Shown: piece by piece, positions 1 through 5,828 of the stretch
How positions within the stretch are numbered: the stretch's first letter is position 1
How the letters are laid out: the number at the start of each line of letters is the position of its first letter
Assembly (NCBI GenBank): GCA_023252065.1
Contig: JAHEXO010000075.1
Span: forward strand, 1-7,974
DNA from: Nocardioides sp.
Lineage (GTDB): Bacteria; Actinomycetota; Actinomycetes; Propionibacteriales; Nocardioidaceae
Length of the DNA stretch: 7,974 nucleotides
Direction: 5' to 3'
Notes under the pieces: model-generated
Databases searched by the model: none
What the model was told of the DNA's origin: nothing
What the model saw: the letters and a program-made list of their open reading frames with translations, nothing else
Made by a program: the position numbers and the translations under genes

Positions 1-2
1 AG

Positions 3-332
3 CGCCCCTCGGGCGATACCGCCCGGACCGGCTCGACCCGCGTGCGGGCGGCGAGCAACGACGACGAGCAGCACCTCGAGAACTTCGTGTCGACGCGCGA
101 GGGGGTTGAGGGCTACGTCGAGCCGCGCACCGCGGTCAACGACGTGACCTTGCTGCTGGTCGCCTGGGACGGCGAGTACACCCGCCGGCGGGTCCCGTCG
201 GACGACTGGGCCTACAAGTTCTGCAAGCGACACGGGATCAGGGCCTACGAGGCCGGGGTGGTCGGCATCCCGCAGCACATGCGCGACTACATCAAGCGTC
301 AGAAGGCTCGTCAGGAGCGGGGCGAGAGCTGA
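3..332 (+). CDS. Conserved actinobacterial small protein of unknown function, 5' end outside the window
   Basis: The frame is open from the left edge to the TGA at 330-332. The first in-frame start is GTG at 42, which would give 96 residues, but it has no Shine-Dalgarno sequence and no TANNNT before it. The true start is therefore probably upstream, outside the window. The protein is soluble and charged, with no signal peptide or membrane segment. Its core begins at a DEQHLENF motif, followed by a VEPRTAVND stretch, a short strand pair with an AWDGEYTRRRVP segment, and a basic helical tail ending QKARQERGES. I recall similar small proteins beside pepA and dihydrolipoamide dehydrogenase genes in other actinobacteria, but I know no established function. 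The last 41 bp overlap the end of pepA on the other strand. Coding is well supported by composition and family resemblance; function is unassigned. Confidence 0.75.
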   Translation, partial: RPSGDTARTGSTRVRAASNDDEQHLENFVSTREGVEGYVEPRTAVNDVTLLLVAWDGEYTRRRVPSDDWAYKFCKRHGIRAYEAGVVGIPQHMRDYIKRQKARQERGES

Positions 333-1827
333 TCGCGCGCAGGTAGTCGACCAGCGTCGTCACCGTGAAACCGGTCGCACCGGTCGGGTTGTAGCCGGCG
401 GTGGCGGCCGTCTGGAAGGCCGGCCCGGCGATGTCGAGGTGCCCCCACGGGAGGCCGCCGGTGAACTCCCGGAGGAACGCCGCCGCCATCAGGCCGCCGC
501 CCCAGCGGGTCCAGTCGTGCTGGGCGATGTCGGCGATCTTGCTGCCGTGGACGCGCTCCACCACGTCGGGCGGGATCGGCATCGGCCAGTGCCGCTCGCC
601 GGACTCACGCCCTGCCTCGACCACGCCCGCGACGACCTCGTCGTCGCCGAAGACCGCGCCGAGCTTGGTGCCGAGCGCCACCGTCATGTGGCCGGTGAGG
701 GTGGCGACGTCGATCACCACGTCCGGCTTCTGCTCGACGGCACGGCCGAGCCCGTCGGCGAGCACCAGCCGCCCCTCGGCGTCGGTGTTGAGCACCTCGA
801 CGGTCTGACCGTCGTACGTCGTCAGGACGTCGCCGGGCCGCATCGCGCTGCCGGAGACCATGTTCTCGGCGAGACAGGCGAAGGTCGACACCTTCACCGG
901 GAGCCCGAGCCGGGCGACGGCCAGGGTGGCCCGGACGACGGCCGCGGCCCCCGCCATGTCGCACTTCATGGTCTCCATGGAGCTGCCCGGCTTGATGGTC
1001 AGGCCGCCGGAGTCGAAGGTGATCCCCTTGCCGACCAGCGCGACGTGGGCGACCGGGTCGGCGGGGGAGTAGGTCAGCTCCACCAGCCGGGGGGGTGCGC
1101 TCGAGCCGCCGCCGACGGCCAGCAGACCGCCGCAGCCGAGATCGGCGAGCTTCTCGTGGTCGAGCACCGTCACCTTGGTCTTCGCCGTCTTGGCCGCCTT
1201 GACGGCGGCCACCATCTCGTCGGCCAGCACCGGCGGGGTCAGGTCACCGGGCGGGGTGTTGACCCAGTCGCGGGTGGCGTTGACGGCCTCGGCGACGACC
1301 TGGGCCTCCTCGAATGCGGTGGTGGCCTCGCCGCGGCGCGCGACCGGGCTGAGCACGGTGACCGTGCCGGCCCGCTTGTCCTTGTCCTGGGGCTTGGAGA
1401 GGTAACGGGTGTAGGTGTAGCCACCGAGCAGGTAGCCCTCGATCACGTTGCGGACCAGGCCGGGGTCGCCGGCCGGCAGGGCGAGGGCGACCGACGCCGC
1501 GTTGGCGGTCGACCGGCTCGCCACCCCGGCCGCACGTCGTACGGCGAGGAGCTCGGCCGCGCGGTCGTCGGCCTTCGGGCCCAGCCCGACCACCACCAGC
1601 AGCGGCGACGCGATCTTGCCCGAGGTGGGGACGCGGGCGACCTCGCCGGCCTTGCCGGTGAAGCCGAGCGTGCTGAGGAGTGGCCGGAATCCCCGGCCGA
1701 ACCCGTCGGCGACGTCCTCACCGCCGTCGGCCAGGACCACGCCCTGCGCGGAGGAGTGTGCTCCGACGACCACGGCGTCGGCCCGGGTCTTGGCAGGACT
1801 GGCGCCGCGCAGGTGGTAGGAAGTCAC
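292..1827 (-). CDS. pepA: Leucyl aminopeptidase (peptidase family M17)
   Basis: This is a 511-residue cytosolic M17 metallo-aminopeptidase that removes N-terminal residues, classically leucine, in peptide turnover. Residues 1-170 form the variable N-terminal domain and about 180-500 the catalytic domain. The signature NTDAEGRL is at 347-354. Aligned with E. coli PepA at a constant offset of three, all seven key residues are present: metal ligands K267, D272, D290, D349 and E351, and catalytic K279 and R353. The VGKGITFDSGGL motif spans 265-276. Length matches the family. The GTG start at 1827 has no Shine-Dalgarno sequence but sits 6 nt after a TATCCT box, which supports this start and a leaderless message. 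The gene is divergent from gcvT. Its last 13 codons lie antisense to the end of the neighbouring small gene. A run of seven C at 1089-1095 (coding strand) does not break the frame. Function is firmly assigned from motifs. Confidence 0.97.
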   Translation of the reverse strand: MTSYHLRGASPAKTRADAVVVGAHSSAQGVVLADGGEDVADGFGRGFRPLLSTLGFTGKAGEVARVPTSGKIASPLLVVVGLGPKADDRAAELLAVRRAAGVASRSTANAASVALALPAGDPGLVRNVIEGYLLGGYTYTRYLSKPQDKDKRAGTVTVLSPVARRGEATTAFEEAQVVAEAVNATRDWVNTPPGDLTPPVLADEMVAAVKAAKTAKTKVTVLDHEKLADLGCGGLLAVGGGSSAPPRLVELTYSPADPVAHVALVGKGITFDSGGLTIKPGSSMETMKCDMAGAAAVVRATLAVARLGLPVKVSTFACLAENMVSGSAMRPGDVLTTYDGQTVEVLNTDAEGRLVLADGLGRAVEQKPDVVIDVATLTGHMTVALGTKLGAVFGDDEVVAGVVEAGRESGERHWPMPIPPDVVERVHGSKIADIAQHDWTRWGGGLMAAAFLREFTGGLPWGHLDIAGPAFQTAATAGYNPTGATGFTVTTLVDYLRAISSRPAPDEPSDA

Positions 1828-1833
1828 CGGGGC

Positions 1834-1839
1834 AGGATA
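1834..1839 (-). promoter_or_regulatory. -10 element of a probable leaderless pepA promoter
   Basis: TATCCT reads on the minus strand from 1839 to 1834, with exactly 6 nt to the pepA GTG at 1827. This puts the expected transcription start on the start codon itself. A TG lies two bases further upstream, close to an extended -10. No recognisable -35 hexamer is seen at 16-18 bp spacing. Confidence 0.6.
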
Positions 1840-1869
1840 GTCAGGCCGAAGGCGCCGTGTGTGCCGCTG

Positions 1870-1886
1870 CCGGACGGCTCGTCCGG
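1870..1886. promoter_or_regulatory. Perfect inverted repeat in the gcvT promoter, possible operator
   Basis: CCGGACG-GCT-CGTCCGG is a perfect 7-bp inverted repeat with a 3-bp centre. It ends 2 bp before the gcvT -10 box and fills the -35/-10 spacer, covering about -32 to -16 from the presumed start of transcription. For pepA it lies at about -43 to -59. If gcvT is leaderless this DNA is not transcribed in the sense direction, so a protein-binding site is a better reading than an RNA hairpin. Short GC-only palindromes also arise by chance in such DNA. Confidence 0.4.
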
Positions 1887-1888
1887 TG

Positions 1889-1894
1889 TAGGTT
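1889..1894 (+). promoter_or_regulatory. -10 element of a probable leaderless gcvT promoter
   Basis: TAGGTT is followed by 7 nt and then the gcvT ATG at 1902. No Shine-Dalgarno sequence lies in the gap. The -35 region is weak: CTGCCG at 1867-1872 is a poor match at 16-bp spacing. The arrangement fits actinobacterial leaderless transcription. Confidence 0.6.
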
Positions 1895-1901
1895 CGCGAT
1901 C

Positions 1902-3023
1902 ATGGGAGAGGACACCTCCGGAGCGTCGCTCCTGCAGTCGCCACTGCACGACCGACACGCAGCCCTGGGCGCCAAGTTCGCGGAGTTCGGCGGCTGGTCG
2001 ATGCCCCTCGAATACCCCACCGGCGTCGTCAAGGAGCACACGGCGGTCCGGGAGTCCGTCGGCATCTTCGACGTCAGCCACCTGGGCAAGCTGCTCGTCA
2101 CCGGCCCCGGCGCCGCGACGTACGCCAACGCGACGCTGAGCAACGACCTCGCCAAGATCCGGCCCGGCAAGGCGCAGTACACGCTGTGCTGCGACGCCGA
2201 GACCGGTGGCGTGGTCGACGACCTGATCGCCTACTGGCACGACGACCAGCACGTGCTGCTGGTGCCCAACGCCGCAAACTCGGCCGAGGTCTGCCGGCGC
2301 CTGCTCGCGGAGGCGCCGGAGGGCGTCAAGGTGCTCGACCACCACACGCAGTACGCCGTGCTGGCGGTGCAGGGCACGAAGTCCGACGAGGTCCTCGAGG
2401 CGATCGGCTTCCCGACCGGGCACGACTACATGTCGTTCACCGAGGCCGAGTTCCAGGACACCGGGGTCGTGGTGTGCCGCACGGGCTACACCGGCGAGCG
2501 TGGCTACGAGCTGATCGCGCTCAACGAGGTCGCCGGCGAGCTGTGGGACCGGCTGCTCGCGGCCGGGGAGCCCTTCGGGATGCTGCCGTGTGGGCTCGGC
2601 GCCCGCGACACGCTGCGCACCGAGATGGGCTACCCCCTGCACGGCCAGGACATCACCATCGACGTCACCCCCAACGAGGCCGGCCTCGGCTGGGCCGTCG
2701 GCTGGAAGAAGGACACTTTCTGGGGCCGCGCCCCGATCGTCGCGGAGAAGGAGGCCGGGCCCAAGCGCACCCTGCGCGGCCTGCTCGCCGTCGAGCGCGG
2801 CATCCCCCGACCGGGGATGACGGTCAGCCTGGTCTCCGACGTACCGCTGTGCGAGATCACGTCCGGCACGTTCTCCCCGACGCTGAAGAAGGGGATCGGG
2901 CTCGCGCTCGTGCCGACGTTCGTCGACCCCGACGCCGAGCTGGCCGTCCAGATCCGCACCCGGCGCGAGGTGTTCGTGTCCACCAAGCTGCCCTTCGTCG
3001 ACACCTCGGTCCGCGAGTCATGA
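1902..3023 (+). CDS. gcvT: Glycine cleavage system T protein (aminomethyltransferase)
   Basis: This 373-residue protein is the tetrahydrofolate-dependent T protein. It takes the aminomethyl group carried on the lipoyl arm of H protein and releases ammonia, forming 5,10-methylene-tetrahydrofolate in the cytosol. Family features in order are AKFAEFGGWSMPLEY at 24-38, IFDVSHLGKL at 55-64, GGVVDDL at 102-108 with D106 at the position of the catalytic aspartate (D101 in well-studied T proteins), TGYTGERGYEL at 194-204, and LGARDTLRTEMGYPLHGQD at 232-250. The C-terminal barrel runs from about 285 to the end. Length is typical. The frame extends upstream without a stop, but ATG 1902 is preferred because homology begins there and a TAGGTT box lies 7 nt before it. 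The stop overlaps the start of the next gene. No gcvH or gcvP is present here, so the rest of the complex must be encoded elsewhere. Confidence 0.97.
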   Translation: MGEDTSGASLLQSPLHDRHAALGAKFAEFGGWSMPLEYPTGVVKEHTAVRESVGIFDVSHLGKLLVTGPGAATYANATLSNDLAKIRPGKAQYTLCCDAETGGVVDDLIAYWHDDQHVLLVPNAANSAEVCRRLLAEAPEGVKVLDHHTQYAVLAVQGTKSDEVLEAIGFPTGHDYMSFTEAEFQDTGVVVCRTGYTGERGYELIALNEVAGELWDRLLAAGEPFGMLPCGLGARDTLRTEMGYPLHGQDITIDVTPNEAGLGWAVGWKKDTFWGRAPIVAEKEAGPKRTLRGLLAVERGIPRPGMTVSLVSDVPLCEITSGTFSPTLKKGIGLALVPTFVDPDAELAVQIRTRREVFVSTKLPFVDTSVRES

Positions 3024-3277
3024 ACCTGCCCGAGCAGCCCGCCACCTTCCGCGCGCCCTCGCCCGCCGAGCGGCCGTGGTGGTGGAAGCTCCTCGACGGC
3101 TCCGGCGGCGACGCGCGGGTTCCGGAGGAGTACGCCAGCCAGCGCTTCGCCTCCCAGGCCGACGCCGAGTCGTGGGTCGGGGAGGTCTGGGCCGAGCTCG
3201 CGACGGCCGGTGTCGACGCGGTCACCCTCTTCGAGCACGACCGCGAGGTCTACGGCCCGATGTCCCTGTCCGCCTGA
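3020..3277 (+). CDS. Small tryptophan-rich protein coupled to gcvT, function unknown
   Basis: This encodes 85 residues. Its ATG shares the ATGA overlap with the gcvT stop, so translation is probably coupled and the gene needs no promoter of its own. There is no clear Shine-Dalgarno sequence. The sequence shows a proline-rich start, a PAERPWWWKLLDGSGG segment at about 15-30 with three consecutive tryptophans, then an acidic, probably helical middle (about 45-62) and a TLFEHDREVYGPMSL tail. There is no signal peptide, membrane helix or cysteine. High-GC third positions continue to the stop, and the compact overlap argues that it is a real gene. I do not recognise a characterised family. Position suggests, but does not prove, a role linked to GcvT or simple co-expression. 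Confidence 0.75.
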   Translation: MNLPEQPATFRAPSPAERPWWWKLLDGSGGDARVPEEYASQRFASQADAESWVGEVWAELATAGVDAVTLFEHDREVYGPMSLSA

Positions 3278-3317
3278 GGCCGGCGCCCGGTCGCTCCGCG
3301 CGGCTGGCACCGGTGGG

Positions 3318-3323
3318 TAGCGT
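3318..3323 (+). promoter_or_regulatory. -10 element of a probable leaderless promoter for the PhzF-family gene
   Basis: TAGCGT is followed by 6 nt and the ATG at 3330. It lies in the 52-bp gap after the small gene. No Shine-Dalgarno sequence and no clear -35 hexamer are visible. It implies that the PhzF-like gene starts its own message rather than depending only on gcvT. Confidence 0.55.
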
Positions 3324-3329
3324 CGCTCC

Positions 3330-4160
3330 ATGCGTGAGTTCCGCCAGGTCGACGTCTTCTCCTCCGAGCCGCTGCGGGGCAACCCGGTGGCGGTGGTGCA
3401 CGACGCGCAGGGACTGAGCGACGACGAGATGGGGCGCTTCGCGCACTGGACCAACCTGTCGGAGACGACGTTCATGTTGCCGCCGACCGAACCGGCCGCC
3501 GACTACCGGCTGCGCATCTTCACACCGGGCACCGAGCTTCCGTTCGCGGGCCATCCGACGCTCGGCAGCGCCCATGCGTGGCTCGAGGCCGGGGGAGCTC
3601 CGCGCGCCGACGGCGAGGTGGTGCAGGAGTGCGGGGCCGGGCTCGTCCGGATCCGGCGCGGGGAGCGGCTGGCCTTTGCGGCACCGCCCCTGGTGCGGTC
3701 CGGGCCGGTCGCCGAGGCCGACCGGGCGGCGATCGTGCGCGCCCTCGCGATCCGCGACGACGACGTGGTAGACCTCGCGTGGGTCGACAACGGGCCGGGC
3801 TGGGTCGGGGTGCTGCTCCGCGACGCCGAGGCGGTGCTCGCGGTCGAGCCCGACGTGGGCGCGTTCGGCACCCTCGACATCGGTGTCGTCGGGCGTCACC
3901 CGGAGGGTGCGGAGTGCGCCGTCGAGGTGCGCGCCTTCTGCCCCGGCATGGGCATCGTCGAGGACCCCGTCACCGGCAGCCTCAACGCCAGCCTCGCCCA
4001 GTGGCTTGCCGGCAACCGCCTGCCGTCGTCGTACGTCGCGGCTCAAGGCACGGCGCTCGGCCGGGCCGGCCGGGTGCACGTGGAGAGCGACGGCGAGACG
4101 GTCTGGGTCGGCGGCGATGCGACGACCACGATCAAGGGCACTGTCGGTCTGGGGTCCTAG
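3330..4160 (+). CDS. PhzF family protein (phenazine biosynthesis-like isomerase/epimerase fold)
   Basis: The 276 residues fit the two-domain, diaminopimelate-epimerase-like PhzF fold. Features in order are the N-terminal FRQVDVFSSEPLRGNPVAVV at 4-23, NLSETTF at 42-48 with E45 at the position of the PhzF catalytic glutamate, the TPGTELPFAGHPTLGSA segment at 65-81 including H75, and the second-half motif EDPVTGSLNA at 211-220 including D212. The family includes the true phenazine enzyme, which isomerises trans-2,3-dihydro-3-hydroxyanthranilate, and many homologues of unknown substrate. No other phenazine gene is nearby, so a phenazine role is not supported and I give no symbol. The enzyme is probably cytosolic and cofactor-free. 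The ATG start is backed by conserved N-terminal sequence and by the TAGCGT box. The TAG stop forms the first three bases of the next gene's -10 box. Confidence 0.92.
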   Translation: MREFRQVDVFSSEPLRGNPVAVVHDAQGLSDDEMGRFAHWTNLSETTFMLPPTEPAADYRLRIFTPGTELPFAGHPTLGSAHAWLEAGGAPRADGEVVQECGAGLVRIRRGERLAFAAPPLVRSGPVAEADRAAIVRALAIRDDDVVDLAWVDNGPGWVGVLLRDAEAVLAVEPDVGAFGTLDIGVVGRHPEGAECAVEVRAFCPGMGIVEDPVTGSLNASLAQWLAGNRLPSSYVAAQGTALGRAGRVHVESDGETVWVGGDATTTIKGTVGLGS

Positions 4161-4163
4161 CCT
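4158..4163 (+). promoter_or_regulatory. -10 element overlapping the PhzF-family stop codon
   Basis: TAGCCT begins with the TAG stop of the preceding gene and lies 6 nt before the GTG at 4170. A GGAGG at 4165-4169 touches the GTG directly, with no spacer, so it is badly placed as a Shine-Dalgarno sequence for this start. Leaderless initiation is the simpler reading, although read-through from the upstream gene remains possible. Confidence 0.5.
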
Positions 4164-4169
4164 CGGAGG

Positions 4170-4685
4170 GTGCTCGAGACACCCGACGACCTCGCCCGGC
4201 TGCAGACCCTCCTCGACGCCTCGCACGCGCGCGCCACGGAGCACCTGCGCGGCATCATCCACGACGACCGCACCCTCAGCGCCGCCCAGGTGGCCGCGCT
4301 GCTGACCGGCATGAAGGTCCTTTCGGTGGCCACCGTCACCGCCACCGGTGAGCCGCGGATCAGTGCCATGGACGGCCACTTCCTGCACGGCACCTGGACC
4401 TTCTCCACCAGCCGCACCGCCGCCAAGGCCCGCCACCTCGCCGCCCGTCCTGCCGTGTCGGTCGCCCACGTCGACGGCGAGGCGCTGGCGGTCTTCTCCC
4501 ACGGTCGCGCGGTCGAGCTGGCCGGAGACGAGCTCGCGGCGGTCGACCGGCACTGGAGCGCCCACTACGGCTCGTCGCCGCTCACCTGGGGCGACGTGGT
4601 GATGTATCGCCTCGACCCGTCCTGGATGGTCGGCTACGCCTGGAAGCGCGACGAGCTGCTCGCCGAGCGCGGCATCACCGTCTGA
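4170..4685 (+). CDS. Pyridoxamine 5'-phosphate oxidase-like split-barrel flavoprotein family
   Basis: This encodes 171 residues. An N-terminal helical region (about 1-48) is followed by a split beta-barrel from about 49 to 155. The typical pattern is present: VLSVATVTATGEPRISAMDG at 50-69 forms the first strand pair, WTFSTSRTAAKARHLAARPAVSVAHVDG at 76-103 has the strand plus the cofactor-phosphate-side helix with K86, and FSHGRAVEL at 109-117 is the next strand. The family binds FMN, F420 or haem; the sequence does not tell me which, and a true vitamin B6 role (PdxH) is unlikely because PdxH is longer with a different C-terminus. The GTG start is supported by the TAGCCT box 6 nt upstream. The gene lies 9 bp after the PhzF-like gene and 49 bp before an Old Yellow Enzyme gene. 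Substrate unknown; probably cytosolic. Confidence 0.85.
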   Translation: MLETPDDLARLQTLLDASHARATEHLRGIIHDDRTLSAAQVAALLTGMKVLSVATVTATGEPRISAMDGHFLHGTWTFSTSRTAAKARHLAARPAVSVAHVDGEALAVFSHGRAVELAGDELAAVDRHWSAHYGSSPLTWGDVVMYRLDPSWMVGYAWKRDELLAERGITV

Positions 4686-4734
4686 CCCGACTCTCCGCCG
4701 GAACAACCGGCACCACCCAGGGGTTGCGCCGCAC

Positions 4735-5796
4735 GTGAGCCGACTCTTCGAGCCCCTGACCCTGCGCGGTACGACGTTCCGCAACCGCGTGTGGGTCTCG
4801 CCGATGTGCCAGTACTCCTCGCACGACGGCCGCCCCACCGACTGGCACCTGGTCCACCTCGGGGCGTTCGCCCAGGGCGGCGCCGGGCTGGTGATGACCG
4901 AGGCGACGGCGGTGGTCGCGGAGGGGCGGATCTCTCCGCAGGACGCCGGCATCTGGACCGACCAGCAGGCCGCCGACTACGAGCGGATCGCGGCGTTCGT
5001 GCGCGGCCAGGGCGCGGTCCCCGGCATCCAGCTGGCCCATGCGGGGCGCAAGGCCTCGACCCGGGCACCGTGGCTCGGCCGAGGCTACGTCGAGCCGGCC
5101 GACGGCGGCTGGGAGACGGTGGGCCCGTCGCCTGTGGGGTACGCCGACTGGCCGGCGCCGCGAGAGCTCACCGCCGCCGAGCTCGAGGCCCTGCCGCGTC
5201 AGTGGGCGCTGGCAGCGCAGCGAGCGCTCGACGCAGGCTTCGAGGTGGCCGAGATCCACGTTGCCCACGGCTACCTGCTCCACGAGTTCCTCTCGCCCCT
5301 GAGCAACCGTCGTACCGACGCCTGGGGCGGTGACCTGGCCGGCCGGAGCCGGCTGCTCGTCGACGTCGTCGACGCGGTCCGCGCCGTCTGGCCCGACGAC
5401 CGGCCGCTCCTCGTCCGGCTGAGCGCCACCGACTGGGTGGAGGGCGGCCTCGACGTGGCGGAGGTGGCCGAGGTCGCGACCGTGCTGTCAGGCCACGGCG
5501 TCGACCTGGTCGACGTCTCCAGCGGCGGAAACTCGCCCGACCAGCAGGTTCAGGTCGGACCGGCCTACCAGGTGCCCTTCGCGGCCGAGGTGAAGCGGGC
5601 CTCCGGGCTGCCGGTCGCGGCCGTGGGGCTGATCACGGAGGCCCGGCAGGCCGAGAAGATCGTCGCCGACGGCGAGGCCAACGCGGTGTTCCTGGCCCGC
5701 GAGCTGCTGCGCAACCCGCACTGGGCGCAGCACGCTGCCGCCGAGCTCGGCGCCGAGACCTACTGGCCCGACCAGTACCTCCGCGCGCGCCCGTAG
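4735..5796 (+). CDS. Old Yellow Enzyme family NADH:flavin oxidoreductase, YqjM-like
   Basis: This is a 353-residue FMN-dependent ene-reductase of the thermophilic-like YqjM class. Such enzymes reduce activated C=C bonds of enones, maleimides or nitro compounds using NAD(P)H. The N-terminal SPMCQYS at 22-28 carries C25 and Y27, equivalent to YqjM C26 and Y28. IQLAHAGRKAS at 98-108 is a flavin contact. EIHVAHGYLLHEFLSPLSN at 173-191 holds the H175/H178 pair that orients the substrate, followed by RRTDAWGG. The phosphate-binding end is AVGLI at 296-300 and FLARELLRNPHW at 319-330. Length is normal. The GTG start matches the family's N-terminus; an AGGGG at 4719-4723 is 11 nt away and weak. The 49-bp upstream gap contains no TA step and so no TANNNT box, which suggests cotranscription with the preceding split-barrel gene. 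Physiological substrate unknown. Confidence 0.95.
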   Translation: MSRLFEPLTLRGTTFRNRVWVSPMCQYSSHDGRPTDWHLVHLGAFAQGGAGLVMTEATAVVAEGRISPQDAGIWTDQQAADYERIAAFVRGQGAVPGIQLAHAGRKASTRAPWLGRGYVEPADGGWETVGPSPVGYADWPAPRELTAAELEALPRQWALAAQRALDAGFEVAEIHVAHGYLLHEFLSPLSNRRTDAWGGDLAGRSRLLVDVVDAVRAVWPDDRPLLVRLSATDWVEGGLDVAEVAEVATVLSGHGVDLVDVSSGGNSPDQQVQVGPAYQVPFAAEVKRASGLPVAAVGLITEARQAEKIVADGEANAVFLARELLRNPHWAQHAAAELGAETYWPDQYLRARP

Positions 5797-5803
5797 CCCT
5801 TTC

Positions 5804-5822
5804 GCGGTGTTCGCAAGCACGC
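5804..5822. terminator. Weak bidirectional hairpin between convergent genes
   Basis: The 32-bp gap between the convergent Old Yellow Enzyme and glycosidase genes contains a 7-bp stem with one bulged G, one G-T pair and a 4-nt loop (GCGGTGTT / AGCACGC). No T-run follows on either strand. Its position fits a terminator for both genes, but the structure is modest. Confidence 0.3.
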
Positions 5823-5828
5823 AGAGGC

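Noticed and set aside
1680..1901. Upstream extension of the gcvT frame
   Set aside because: The extra 74 codons are Arg/Pro-rich, overlap pepA antisense and lack T-protein homology, which begins at ATG 1902 just after a -10 box.
439..2139. A 566-codon open frame on the plus strand antisense to pepA
   Set aside because: It is a GC-driven shadow: low-complexity His/Arg/Gly/Asp composition, no family resemblance, and it runs through both the pepA promoter region and the start of gcvT.
3278..3329. Possible terminator in the GC-rich gap after the small gene
   Set aside because: No stable perfect stem with a T-run is visible; only scattered short complementarities.
4697..4711. GCCGG-aacaa-CCGGC hairpin between the split-barrel and Old Yellow Enzyme genes
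   Set aside because: The stem is only 5 bp with no T-run, and it sits where cotranscription is expected, so I do not call it a terminator.
3222..4952. A 576-codon open frame on the minus strand opposite the PhzF-like and split-barrel genes
   Set aside because: Composition is that of a reverse shadow of GC-rich genes, and three genuine genes with recognised motifs lie on the other strand.
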